The notes under the pieces were generated by a model. It did no database searches. It was not told the DNA's origin and saw nothing but the letters and a program-made list of their open reading frames with translations. From Streptomyces sp. WAC08241 (GTDB lineage Bacteria; Actinomycetota; Actinomycetes; Streptomycetales; Streptomycetaceae), in contig CP042279.1 in assembly GCA_007858575.1 (NCBI GenBank), positions 6,479,001 to 6,543,000 on the forward strand: a stretch of 64,000 bases of DNA, written 5' to 3'. The translations under genes and the position numbers were made by a program. Below, in pieces: positions 19,359 to 29,597 of the stretch (the first letter of the stretch is position 1; every line of letters begins with the position of its first letter).

Positions 19359-19392
19359 GTCAGGTCCCGGCGTCGGGCGAGCCTGTGACGGC

Positions 19393-19426
19393 CCCCGTCG
19401 TGCGTGCTTCGGCACGTGCGGCGGGG
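19393..19426 (+). terminator. Hairpin with UUCG tetraloop
   Basis: A 15-bp stem with two G-U pairs (ccccgtcgtgcgtgc / gcacgtgcggcgggg) closed by TTCG lies 34 bp after the DUF3039 stop. Confidence 0.75.
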
Positions 19427-19556
19427 CCGTTCCGTTTCCCGGCGCGCTTCAGGAGCGTGTGGGTGGTCGGCCGTTCCGTTTTCCGATGCGCTTCAGGAAC
19501 GTGCGCGGTGGCGGCCGTTCCGTTTCGCCGGCTCCTCCGGGAGCGTCCCCGTTGCG
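19425..19556. repeat. Three imperfect 44-bp tandem repeats
   Basis: Copies begin at 19425, 19469 and 19513, each opening with ggccgttccgttt, followed by a variant of gcgcttcaggagcgtg and a G/T-rich end. The spacing is exactly 44 bp. The third copy diverges after its first half. The array is non-coding and lies between the DUF3039 terminator and the sugar-transport promoter. Function unknown. Confidence 0.7.
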
Positions 19557-19588
19557 CAGGGTGCTTTCGTCGGTCACGGAGTGGTTGA

Positions 19589-19604
19589 GGTGGTCGAGAC
19601 CTCT
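19589..19604. promoter_or_regulatory. DasR-like operator (dre) candidate
   Basis: GGTGGTCGAGACCTCT matches the palindromic GntR/DasR consensus ACTGGTCTAGACCACT at 12 of 16 positions, with the GGTC-N2-GACC core intact. It overlaps the -35 of the transport operon, a repressing position. DasR responds to glucosamine-6-phosphate, which suits an operon ending in a hexosaminidase. Confidence 0.55.
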
Positions 19605-19633
19605 TGTCGGCCCGCCCGGAGTCCGCCTAGCCT
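19604..19633 (+). promoter_or_regulatory. Promoter of the sugar transport operon
   Basis: TTGTCG (19604-19609), 18 bp, TAGCCT (19628-19633). Both hexamers suit a vegetative Streptomyces promoter, about 70 bp before the binding-protein ATG. Confidence 0.5.
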
Positions 19634-19637
19634 CACG

Positions 19638-19683
19638 CGTGTTGTGCAGCGCGAAACGCTCATTGCACATGCTGCAACACACG
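19638..19683. promoter_or_regulatory. Inverted repeat downstream of the promoter
   Basis: cgtgttgtgcagc and gctgcaacacacg face each other 20 bp apart in the leader; the arms are close to complementary, with the internal order of ca/ac shifted. It could be a second operator (LacI- or ROK-like) or an mRNA hairpin. Confidence 0.4.
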
Positions 19684-19702
19684 CACCTGGAGGGGATCCG
19701 CC

Positions 19703-21004
19703 ATGAAACGTCCCGCAAGCGTCACCGCCACGGCCGCCGCACTCCTGCTGGCCGGCCTCACCGCCACCGCCTGCGCGCCCCAGACCTCGGACGGGAAGGC
19801 CGTGGCGGACGAGAAGAGCGGCACCCTGCGCGTCTGGCTCTTCCAGGAGGTGAGCAACAAGCCCAAGGAACAGGCCGTCGAGCAGGCCGTCGCCGCCTTC
19901 GAGCAGCGCCACGAGGGCGCGAAGGTCGAGGTCGAGTACATCCCCGTCGAGACCCGCGCCCAGCGCGTCAAGGCCGCCTTCAACGACCCGAAGTCGGCCC
20001 CCGACCTCATCGAGTACGGCAACACCGACACCGCCGGATACGTCAAGGACGGCGGCCTCGCCGACATCGGCGCCGAGTTCGCGGCCTGGGACGAGGCCGA
20101 GGACACCGACCCCACCGCCCGGCAGTCCGTCACCGTCGGCGGCAAGGTCTACGGCGCCCCCTTCTTCGTCGGCATCCGCGCCCTCTACTACCGCACCGAC
20201 GTGTTCGAGGAGCTGGGCCTGACGGTCCCCAAGACCCAGGCCGAACTGGTCCGGACGGCCAAGGAGATCCGCAAGGCCAGGCCCGAGCTCTACGGCCTCG
20301 CCGTCGGCGGCGCCTACACCTACGGCGCCATGCCCTTCGTCTGGGCCGCCGGCGGCGAACTCGCCACCGCGCACGGCGACTCCTACAAGGCGGCCATCAA
20401 CAGCCCGGACGCCCTCAAGGGCATCACCACGTACACCTCGCTCTTCGGCGACGACAACTGTCCGGCCGCCAAGTGCGCCCAGATGGGCGGCAACGCCACC
20501 GTCACTGCCTTCGCCTCCGGCAAGGCCGGCATGGCCATCGGCGGCGACTTCAGCCACGCGGCCGTCGAGGCGGGCACCGTGAAGGGCAGTACGCCGTCGT
20601 GCCGCTGCCCGGCACCACCCCGGCTCGATCGCCCCGGCCTTCGCCGGCGGCAACAACATCGGCGTCCTCAAGAGCACCTCGCACCGCACCCTCGCCGTCG
20701 ACCTCCTCAAGTCCCTCACCGGCAAGGAGACCCAGGGCCGCCTCTTCGACGCGATGGGCTTCCTGCCCACGTACACCGACGCGCGCGCCGCTGCCGCCCG
20801 GCGGCAGCCCTTCGTGAAGCCCTTCACCGACACCCTCGCCGCCGGAACGAAGTTCGTCCCCGCGTCCCCCGGCTGGGGCAGATCGACGCCTCCCTCGTCC
20901 CGCCCACGATGTTCCAGGAGATCGTCAGCGGCCGTAAGGACGCCAAGACGGCGGCGGACGACGCCGCGAAGAAGATGGACGCGGCCTTCGCGCCGGCGGG
21001 CTGA
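19703..21004 (+). CDS. ABC transporter sugar-binding lipoprotein
   Basis: Captures a sugar outside the membrane for the two permeases downstream. Lipoprotein signal MKRPASVTATAAALLLAGLT with lipid-attachment Cys in TATACAPQ. The family-1 binding-protein fold is recognised by SGTLRVWLFQEVSNKPKEQA, DLIEYGNTDTAGYVKDGGLA and FFVGIRALYYRTDVFEELG. AGGEGG-like spacing is good (GGAGG before ATG). Three one-base losses (about 20587, 20619, 20876) are corrected to KGKYAVVPLPGTTPGSIAPA and SPGWGQIDASLVPPTM. No ATPase gene is linked, so the shared MsiK-type ATPase is presumably used. Substrate is inferred as chitobiose or another GlcNAc oligomer from the adjoining GH20 enzyme. Confidence 0.88.
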   Translation: MKRPASVTATAAALLLAGLTATACAPQTSDGKAVADEKSGTLRVWLFQEVSNKPKEQAVEQAVAAFEQRHEGAKVEVEYIPVETRAQRVKAAFNDPKSAPDLIEYGNTDTAGYVKDGGLADIGAEFAAWDEAEDTDPTARQSVTVGGKVYGAPFFVGIRALYYRTDVFEELGLTVPKTQAELVRTAKEIRKARPELYGLAVGGAYTYGAMPFVWAAGGELATAHGDSYKAAINSPDALKGITTYTSLFGDDNCPAAKCAQMGGNATVTAFASGKAGMAIGGDFSHAAVEAGTVKGSTPSCRCPAPPRLDRPGLRRRQQHRRPQEHLAPHPRRRPPQVPHRQGDPGPPLRRDGLPAHVHRRARRCRPAAALREALHRHPRRRNEVRPRVPRLGQIDASLVPPTMFQEIVSGRKDAKTAADDAAKKMDAAFAPAG

Positions 21005-21009
21005 TCCGC

Positions 21010-21965
21010 ATGACCACCCAGCTCACCCCGCCCGTCGAGAAGCGGCCCGGAACGGCCGCGGACCCCGCACCGGCGATCCGCGGCCCCCGGCGCCACGGCG
21101 CCTGGACCCCTGGCTGTACCTCCTGCCCGCCCTCGTCGTCCTCGGCGCGCTCCTCGTCTACCCCGTCTACCAACTGGGCCTGATCTCCTTCCTGGAGTAC
21201 ACCCAGGCCCAGGTCAGCGGCGGCGAACCCACCTCGTTCCAGGGGTTCGGGAACTACACGGCGCTCTTCTCCGACCCCCAGTTCTGGCAGGTCCTCCTCG
21301 CCACCGTCGTCTTCGCCGCCGCCTGCGTCGTCACCACCCTCGCCGTCGGCTGCGCCCTCGCGGTCCTCCTCACGCGCGTGCGTGCCCTGCCCCGGCTCGC
21401 CCTGATGCTGGCCGCGCTCGGCGCCTGGGCCACCCCCGCCATCACCGGCTCCACCGTCTGGGTCTTCCTCTTCGACCCCGACTTCGGCCCCGTCAACCGG
21501 CTCCTCGGACTCGGCGACTTCTCCTGGACGTACGGGCGGTACAGCGCCTTCGCCCTCGTCCTGCTCGAAGTCGTCTGGTGCTCCTTCCCGTTCGTGATGG
21601 TCACCGTCTACGCGGGCATCCGGGCCGTCCCGACCGAGGTCCTGGAGGCCGCCGCCCTCGACGGCGCCTCGCAGTGGCGGATCTGGCGCTCGGTCACGGC
21701 GCCGATGCTCCGGCCCGTCCTGGTCGTCGTCACGATCCAGTCGATCATCTGGGACTTCAAGCTCTTCACCCAGATCTACGTGATGACGAACGGCGGCGGC
21801 ATCGCCGGCCAGAACCTCGTCCTCAACGTGTACGCCTACCAGAAGGCCTTCGCCTCGTCCCAGTACAGCCTGGGCTCGGCGATCGGCGTCGTCATGCTGC
21901 TGATCCTGCTGGCCGTGACGCTCGTCTACCTGCGCCTGCTGCGACGCCAGGGAGAAGAACTGTGA
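21010..21965 (+). CDS. ABC sugar permease, MalF-like
   Basis: First integral membrane subunit. The start MTTQLTPPVEKRPG is a cytoplasmic tail; a C is missing near 21101, then LDPWLYLLPALVVLGALLVY begins helix 1. Six helices are visible. The EAA loop that docks the ATPase is EAAALDGASQWRIWRSVTAP. NGGGIAGQNLVLNVYAYQKAF is common in carbohydrate permeases. The stop overlaps the next GTG by 4 bp (GTGA), so translation is coupled. Confidence 0.92.
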
Positions 21966-22809
21966 GCGCCCTCCGGACACTGGGCGTCCGGCGCCCCGGC
22001 CGCCTCGCCGCCGAGGCCGGCGCCCTCCTCGCCGCCGCCGCCACCGCCTTCCCGCTGTACTGGATGGTCCTCTCGGCCTCAAGCCGGCCGGCGAGATCCA
22101 GTCCGCGCACCCGCGCCCGTGGACGCTCTCGCCGTCCCTGGACTCCTTCCGGCGCGTCTTCGAGCAGCAGGACTTCGGCCGGTACTTCCTCAACTCGCTG
22201 ATCGTGGCGGGCACGGTCGTCCTCGCCTCCGCGCTGATCGCCTTCCTCGCGGCCACCGCCGTCACCCGGTTCCGCTTCCGGTTCCGGACGACGCTCCTGA
22301 TCATGTTCCTGGTCGCCCAGATGGTCCCCGTCGAGGCCCTCGCCATCCCGCTGTTCTTCCTCATGCGGGACCTCGGCCAGCTCAACACCCTCGGCTCGCT
22401 GATCCTGCCGCACCTCGCGTTCTCCCTGCCGTTCGCGATCTGGATGCTGCGCGGCTTCGTCCGGGCGGTCCCGGAGGCCCTGGAGGAGCAGGCCCAGATC
22501 GACGGCGCGAGCCGCACCCGGTTCCTGTGGCAGATCCTCTTCCCGCTGGTCTTCCCCGGCCTGGTCGCCACCAGCGTCTTCTCGTTCATCTCCACCTGGA
22601 ACGACTTCCTCTTCGCGAAGTCCTTCCTCATCAGCGACACCTCGCAGTCGACCCTCCCCATGGCCCTGCTGGTCTTCTTCAAGCCCGACGAGAACGACTG
22701 GGGAGGCATCATGGCCGGCTCGACCGTGATGACCGTCCCGGTGCTCGTCTTCTTCGTACTCGTACAGCGCCGCCTGGTCTCGGGCCTCGGCGGCGCGGTG
22801 AAGGACTGA
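21962..22809 (+). CDS. ABC sugar permease, MalG-like
   Basis: Second membrane subunit. It starts at GTG overlapping the previous stop (MSALRTLGVRRPGRLAAEAG). One C is missing near 22076, restoring VLSALKPAGEIQSAHPRPW. EAA loop: EEQAQIDGASRTRFLWQILF. WNDFLFAKSFLISDTSQSTLP near the end is typical of MalG-family proteins. About 282 residues, six helices. Confidence 0.92.
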
Positions 22810-22813
22810 CGCG

Positions 22814-24442
22814 ATGACCCACTCCGTGGACCTGATCCCGGCGCCCCTGTCGGTCGAGGGCCGTACCGCTGCGGCTTCCTCCTCGACCGCCGGACGACCC
22901 TGTACGCCGCCCCCGGCACCGAGGGCACCGAACGCTGGCTGCGGACCGTGCTCGGCGCCGCCTTCGCGCTCCCGCTGCGGAGCACCGACGACGAGAACGC
23001 CACCCACAGCGTCCGGTTGAGGATCGACGACACCCTCGCCCCCGAGGCGTACCGGCTCCACGTCGTGATCAACGAGGTCGTCGAGATCGTGGGCGGCGGC
23101 CCGGCCGGCGTCTTCTGGGGCGCCCAGACCCTGCGCCAGCTCCTCGGCCCCGACGCCTTCCGCGAGGCGCCCGTGAAGGAGAAGCCGGTCGCGGGCCTGG
23201 TGGCGCAGACGATCGAGGACGCCCCGCGCTTCGGCTGGCGCGGCCTCCTCCTCGACGTCTCCCGGCACTTCACGCCCAAGGACGACGTCCTGCGCCTGCT
23301 CGACCTCCTCGCCGCCCACAAGCTCAACGTCTTCCACTTCCACCTCACCGACGACCAGGGCTGGCGCATCGAGATCGAGCGCCACCCGAGGCTCACCGAG
23401 GCCGGCTCTGGCGGGCCCGCAGCAAGTGGGGCCACCGGGCCTCGCCGCTGTGGACCGACACCCCGCACGGCGGCTTCTACACCCGGGACGACATCCGCGA
23501 GATCGTCGCGTACGCCGCCGAGCGGCACATCACCGTCGTCCCCGAGATCGACCTCCCCGGCCACTCGCAGGCCGCCATCGCCGCGTACCCCGAACTGGGC
23601 AACACGGACGTCGTCGACACCGCCGCCCTCACCGTCTGGGACACCTGGGGCGTCAACCCGAACGTCCTCGCCCCCACCGAGGAGGTCCTCCGCTTCTACG
23701 AGGGCGTCTTCGAGGAGGTCCTGGAGCTCTTCCCGTCCCCTTCGTGCACGTCGGCGGCGACGAGTGCCCCAAGGACCAGTGGAAGGCCTCCCCGGCGGCC
23801 CAGGCCCGCATGAGGGAGCTCGGCCTCGCCGACGAGGACGAGCTCCAGTCCTGGTTCATCCGCCACTTCGACCGCTGGCTCGCCGCCCGGGGACGGCGCC
23901 TGATCGGCTGGGACGAGATCCTCCAGGGCGGCCTCGCCGAGGGCGCGGCCGTCTCCTCCTGGCGCGGCTACGGCGGCGGGATCGCCGCCGCCGAGGCCGG
24001 GCACGACGTCGTCATGTGCCCCGAGCAGTACGTGTACCTGGACCACCGCCAGGCGCCGGGCGAGGACGAGCCGATGCCCATCGGGTACGTCCGCACCCTG
24101 GAGGACGTCTACCGCTTCGAACCCGTTCCACCGGGCTCTCCGAGGAGGCCGCCGCCCACATCCTGGGAACCCAGGCCAACGTCTGGACCGAGGTGATGGA
24201 GAACCGTTCCCGCGTCGACTACCAGGTCTTCCCCGCCTCGCCGCCTTCGCCGAGGTCGCCTGGTCCGCGCTCCCCGCCCCCGAAGAGCGCGACTACACCG
24301 GTTTCGAGCGCCGCATGGACACCCACTACCGGCGCCTGGACGCCCTCGGAGTCGACTACCGGCCCCCGCCGGACCCCTGCCCCGGCAGCGGCGCCCCGGG
24401 GTCCTCGGCAGGCCCCTGGAGGGAACGCCCCCGAACGTGTGA
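22814..24442 (+). CDS. Beta-N-acetylhexosaminidase, GH20
   Basis: Releases terminal GlcNAc or GalNAc from oligosaccharides. Domain 2 (residues about 20-130) precedes the catalytic barrel. Signatures: FGWRGLLLDVSRHFTPKDDV, NVFHFHLTDDQGWRIEIERH, EIDLPGHSQAAIAAYPELG and the catalytic Asp-Glu pair in PFVHVGGDECPK. WDEILQGGL and HILGTQANVWTE are conserved. No signal peptide is seen, so it probably hydrolyses imported chitooligosaccharides inside the cell. Six frame breaks (about 22865, 23407, 23742, 24128, 24238, 24368) are all in G/C contexts; corrected, the protein ends GRPLEGTPPNV at 24442. It follows the permease by 4 bp. Confidence 0.9.
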
Positions 24443-24462
24443 GGCCCCGCGGACCCCCGTCA

Positions 24463-24524
24463 CCCGGGAGCGGCGAACCCCGCCGCCCAAGAGCGGCGAA
24501 ACGGAACTCCCCGCCGCTCCCGGG
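24463..24524 (+). terminator. Inverted repeat after the GH20 operon
   Basis: 13-bp arms cccgggagcggcg / cgccgctcccggg separated by 36 bp close the sugar operon. The remaining sequence up to 24688 shows no gene. Confidence 0.6.
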
Positions 24525-24688
24525 ACGTCCCGGACGGAACAGTCCTTCGCGGACCCTCGCGCCGGACGGCTCGGAAGATGTGCCAGAGTTGCCACGTCCG
24601 GCCTGTGAGCACGTACGGTACGCCCACACGCAGGCGCGACGGCCGGGCACAGTCGGGGACCGCCGGGACACCGGGAAGGGGCAGCGGG

Positions 24689-25557
24689 TTGACCACGCAC
24701 GCACCACAGACGGCGCAGGCCGTGACGCTGCCCGCCTCGCTCGACGAGGCCGTCGCGGCGCTCACGGCCATGCCGGCGGCCGTCCCCGTCGCCGGCGGCA
24801 CCGACCTCATGGCCGCGGTCAACAAGGGCCAGCTCAGGCCCGCCGGACTCGTCGGCCTCAGCCGCATCAACGAGATCCGCGGCTGGCAGTACCAGGACGG
24901 CCACGCCCTCCTCGGCGCGGGCCTCACCCACGCCCGGATGGGCCGCCCCGACTTCGCCGCCCTCATCCCGGCCCTCGCCGCCGCCGCCCGCGCGGCCGGA
25001 CCCCGCAGATCCGCAACGCGGGCACCCTCGGCGGCAACGTCGTCACCGCCGCGCCCACCGGCGACTCGCTGCCCGTCCTCGCCGCCCTGGAGGCCGACCT
25101 CGTCGTCCTCGGGCCGCTCGGCAGCCGCGAGATCCCCGTCTCCCACCTGCTCGCGGGCCGCGACCTGCTCGCCCCCGGCGAGCTCGTGGCCTCGTCCGGG
25201 TGCCGCTGCTCCACGCCCCCAGGTCTTCCTCAAGGCCACCGGCCGCACCGGCCCGGCCCGCGCCACCGCCTCCGTCGCCGTCGTCCTGGACCCGGCCCGG
25301 CGCGGGTGCGCTGCGCCGTCGGCGCCGTCGCGCCGATGCCGCTGCGCCCCCTGGAGGCCGAGCGCTGGATCGCCTCGCTCGTGGACTGGGACAACGACCG
25401 GGGCTCGCGCCGGAGGCGCTGACGGCGTTCGGCGAGTACGTCGCCGCCGCCTGCATCCCGGACCCGCAAGGGGCGAGCAACTGCCCCCGGCCGTACTGCA
25501 CCTGCGGCGCACCGTCGCCGCACTCGCCCGACGGGCACTGGGGAGGCACTCGCGTGA
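24689..25557 (+). CDS. Molybdenum hydroxylase, FAD-binding subunit
   Basis: CoxM/XdhB-type flavoprotein passing electrons from the Fe-S subunit. TTG start after GGGAAGGGG gives MTTHAPQTAQAVTLPASLDE. FAD-binding motifs are present: VPVAGGTDLMAAVNKGQLRP, and after correction QIRNAGTLGGNVVTAAPTGD (the TIGGN-like motif). KATGRTGPARATASVAVVLD and VGAVAPMPLR belong to the C-terminal domain. Seven frame breaks between about 25000 and 25547. The corrected stop TGA (25555-25557) overlaps the GTG of the next subunit. Confidence 0.85.
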
Positions 25558-27124
25558 GCAGCGACGAACAGCAGGGCAACCAGGGCGGCTGGGAGCCGAT
25601 CCCGAAGAGCGAGGGGTACGACGGCGACGCGACCGCCTTCGTGCAGCTCCCGCCGGACTTCATGCTGGACGGCGTGCCCCTGGAGGCGCCCGGCCACGGC
25701 TACGTGCCGCCGATGATCACCCCGCTCCAGCCGCTCGCCCCGCCCCCGGCGACCGACCCCGGGGCCACGGGCACCTGGCCGGTCCACCTGCCCGTGGAGG
25801 CGGATCCGGTACGGCCGTACTTCGACCACGCGCAGGGGCAGGGCCAGGGGTACGAGCAGGAGCAGGGCCGGGACTACGAGCCGGACCGGGGGTACGAGGC
25901 CGAGCAGCCGCGGGGATACGAGCAGGCGCAGGGCTTCGAGCAGGCGCAGGACCCCCAGGACCCCCAAGACCCTCAGGACCCCCAGGCCTACGAACGGCCC
26001 CAGGGCTTCGAGGGCGACCAGGGCGGGTTCGCGTACTTCGAGCAGCAGGGCGAGCCCTTCGACCGGTCCGGGTACGGCGGGCAGGACGCGCACGCGACGG
26101 CCGAGTGGCGCTTCACGGAGCCGACGGAGCCGACGGAGCCGACGGAGCACGCGCCCGAGTCCTTCGCCGCGCCCGAGCCCGCGCCCGAGCCCGCCCCCGC
26201 TCCCGGCCCCGGTGACACGGGCCAGTGGCAGATCCCCGCCGAGGCCCCGGCGACCCTTCCGGGCGGCGCGCCCGCGCCCTGGGCGCTCTGGGAGGAGCCC
26301 CGGCGGAGACCCCGGGGAGCCGGCCGCCGCCGTCGGGGACGCGGCCCCGGAGCCCGTACAGGACGTGCCCGACACGGATCCGGCCCCGGAAGCGGAAGCG
26401 GACCCGGTCCCCGAACCGGCCGCCCCCGAACCGGACACCGCCGACGCGGATCCCGCTCCCGAACCGGACGCCGGTCTCCGCGCGGAGACCGTCCTCGACA
26501 CGGACGTTCCCGACCCCGTGCCCCCGTCGCGGCGGAGGTCCACGCCTCCACCGACAGCGACGAGCACCCCCACACCTCGTACACGCTCCGGGTCAACGGC
26601 GTGGACCGGCCCGTCACCGGTTCCTGGATCGGGGAGTCGCTGCTCTACGTCCTGCGCGAGCGCCTCGGGCTCGCCGGGGCCAAGGACGGTTGCTCGCAGG
26701 GCGAGTGCGGCGCGTGCAACGTCCAGGTCGACGGGCGGCTCGTCGCCTCCTGCCTGGTCCCCGCGGCGACCGCCGCCGGGAGCGAGGTGCGGACGGTCGA
26801 GGGGCTCGCGGTCGACGGGGAGCCTCCGACGTGCAGCGGGCCATGGCGCGGTGCGGCACCGTCCAGTGCGGCTTCTGCATCCCGGGCATGTGCATGACCG
26901 TGCACGACCTCCTGGAGGGCAACCACGCCCCCACCGACCTGGAGACCCGCCAGGCGCTCGCCGGCAACCTGTGCCGCTGCTCCGGCTACCGGGGCGTCCT
27001 CGAAGCCGTGAAGGACGTCGTCGCCGAGCGCGAGGCCAGCGCCGCGGCCCACGCGTCCGAGGGCGCCGACGACGCCCGCATCCCGCACCAGATCCCGCAC
27101 CCGCACGACGGAGGCAAGGCGTGA
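25554..27124 (+). CDS. Molybdenum hydroxylase, 2Fe-2S subunit with long N-terminal extension
   Basis: The last 185 residues or so are a standard CoxS-type subunit: plant ferredoxin-like cluster CSQGECGACNVQVDG and helical-domain cluster CGFCIPGMCMTVHD with LCRCSGYRGVLEAV. Before it lie about 335 residues with no recognisable domain: a GWEPIPKSEGYDGDATAFVQ start, then Gln/Glu/Tyr-Gly rich repeats (YEQAQGFEQAQ, DPQDPQDPQDPQ, TEPTEPTEPTE) and a Pro/Ala/Glu-rich segment. The extension looks disordered and acidic. Frame breaks are near 26296, 26311, 26522 and 26823. The enzyme is likely cytoplasmic; no Tat signal is seen. Confidence 0.85.
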
Positions 27125-29454
27125 GCAGCGACGCGACCACCGCCGTTCCCACGGTCACGGTCACGGACGTCCCCGGACCCCTCGGACCGCTCGGGCAGGA
27201 GTCGGCCCCCACGGCCTCGGCACCTCGCTCCCGCAGGCCGACTCCCGGGCGAAGGCGGAGGGCACCTTCCCGTACGCCTCCGACCTGTGGGCCGAGGGCC
27301 TGCTCTGGGCCGCGATCCTGCGCTCCCCGCACCCGCACGCCCGGATCGTCTCGGTCGACACCTCCGCCGCCGTCGCCATGCCGGGCGTACGGGCCGTGGT
27401 GACGGCCGCCGACGTGCCGGGCGCGGCCACCTACGGGCGCCGGGTCGCGGACCGGCCCGTCTTCGCCTCCGACCTCGTCCGGCACCACGGCGAGGCCCTC
27501 GCGGCCGTCGCCGCCGACCACCCCGACACGGCCCGGCTCGCCGCCGCCGCCATCGCCGTCGAGTACGAGGTGCTCGAACCGGTCACCGACCCGGAGAAGG
27601 CGTTCGCGGCCGAGCCGCTGCACCCCGACGGGAACCTGATCCGGCACATCCCGCTCCGCTTCGGCGACCCGGAGGCGGCCGGCGAGGTCGTCGTCGAGGG
27701 CCTGTACCGGATCGGGCGGCAGGACCCGGCGCCGATCGGCGCCGAGGCGGGCCTCGCCGTGCCGCGCCCCGACGGCGGCGTCGAGCTCTACACGGCCTCC
27801 ACCGACCCGCACACCGACCGCGACCTGGCCGCCGCCTGCTTCGGCCTCCTGCCCGAGCAGGTCAAACTGGTCGTCACCGGCGTCCCGGGCGCCACCGGCG
27901 ACCGCGAGGACCCGGGCTTCCAGATCCCGCTGGGCCTGCTCGCGCTGCGCACCGGCTGCCCGGTCAAACTCACCGCCACGCGCGAGGAGTCGTTCCTCGG
28001 CCACGCCCACCGCCACCCCACCCTGCTGCGCTACCGCCACCACGCGGACGCGGAGGGGCGCCTGGTGAAGGTGGAGGCGCAGATCCTGCTCGACGGCGGC
28101 GCGTACGCCGACTCCTCGTCGGAGTCCCTGGCGGCGGCCGTGGCCTTCGCCTGCGGCCCGTACGTCGTCCCGCACGCCTTCGTCGAGGGCTGGGCCGTCC
28201 GCACGAACAACCCGCCCTCCGGCCACGTGCGGGGCGAGGGCGCGATGCAGGTGTGCGCGGCGTACGAGGCGCAGATGGACAAGCTCGCGGCCAAGCTGGG
28301 CGTGGACCCGGCCGAGCTGCGCATGCGGAACGTCATGGCGACCGGCGACATCCTGCCCACCGGCCAGACGGTCACCTGCCCGGCCCCGGTCGCGGAACTC
28401 CTCGCCGCCGTACGGGAGTTCCCGCTGCCGCCGCTGCCCAAGGACACCCCCGAGGGGAGTGGCTGCTGCCCGGCGGCCCGGAGGGCGCGGGCGAACCCGG
28501 CGCGGTGCGGCGGGGCGTGGGCTACGCGCTCGGCATGGTCCACATGCTCGGCGCGGAGGGCACCGACGAGGTCTCGACGGCGACCGTACGGGTCGCGGAC
28601 GGGGCGGCGACGGTCATCTGCTCGGCCGTGGACACCGGTTCGGGCTTCTCCACGCTCGCCCGCCAGGTCGTGCAGGAGACCCTGGGCATCGACGAGGTGC
28701 ACGTCGCCCCCGTCGACACCGACCAGCCGCCCGCCGGACCGGCCGCCCACGGCCGGCACACCTGGGTCTCGGGCGGGGCGGTCGAGCGGGCCGCGAAGAT
28801 GGTCCGCACCCAGCTCCTCCAGCCGCTCGCCCACAAGTTCGGCATGTCGACCGAGCTGCTCCAGATCACCGACGGCAAGATCACCTCGTACGACGGCGTC
28901 CTGTCGACGACGGTCACCGAGGCGCTCGACGGCAAGGAGCTGTGGGCCACCGCCCAGTGCCGCCCCCACCCCACCGAGCCGCTCGACGACGCCGGCCAGG
29001 GCGACGCCTTCGTGGGCCTCGCGTTCTGCGCGATCCGCGCGGTCGTGGACGTGGACGTCGAACTCGGCGCCGTACGGGTCGTGGAGATGGCCGTCGCCCA
29101 GGACGTCGGCCGGATCCTCAACCCGGCCCAGCTCGCCACCCGCATCGAGGCGGGCGTCACCCAGGGCGTCGGCGCGGCCCTCACGGAGAACCTCCGCACC
29201 GCCCGCGGCCTGGTCCGCCACCCCGACTTCACCGGCTACGCCCTCCCGACCTCCCTGGACGCCCCGGACATCCGGATCGTGAAGCTGATCGAGGAGCGCG
29301 ACGTGGTGGCCCCTTCGGCGCCAAGGCCGCGAGCGCCGTCCCCGTCGTCACCTCGCCCGCCGCGGTGGCGGCGGCGGTCCGCGCGGCCACCGGCCGCCCG
29401 GTCAACCGCCTCCCGATCCGGCCCCAGGCGGCGGTCGCGGCGCCCAACCCGTAA
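27121..29454 (+). CDS. Molybdenum hydroxylase, molybdopterin-binding large subunit
   Basis: CoxL/XdhA-type catalytic subunit. Start MSSDATTAVPTVTVTDVPGP; after a break near 27212, SRAKAEGTFPYASDLWAEGL enters the a/b hammerhead domain. YTASTDPHTDRDLAAACFGL, VKLTATREESFLGHAHRHPT and GHVRGEGAMQVCAAYEAQMD are cofactor-domain motifs. After breaks near 28454 and 29312 it ends VVAPFGAKAASAVPVV...PQAAVAAPNP. I cannot see the CO dehydrogenase VAYRCSFR active loop, so it is a purine/aldehyde-type or orphan hydroxylase. The three subunits are translationally coupled in medium-small-large order. Confidence 0.88.
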
Positions 29455-29597
29455 GACTCCGGGGCCCGTTGCTCGCGCAATCCCGAGCTGGGCTTCGGCG
29501 TGCCCGCTGGCTAGAGTGGCCCCTCGGGCCCGTTTGCGGTGGGGACGGTCACGGCTTCCCGCCGCCGGGTGCCCTCGACTCACCCATGGGGAAGCAG

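Noticed and set aside
27121..29454. Aerobic CO dehydrogenase (coxMSL)
   Set aside because: The large subunit shows no VAYRCSFR-type active-site loop, so only the wider molybdenum hydroxylase family is supported.
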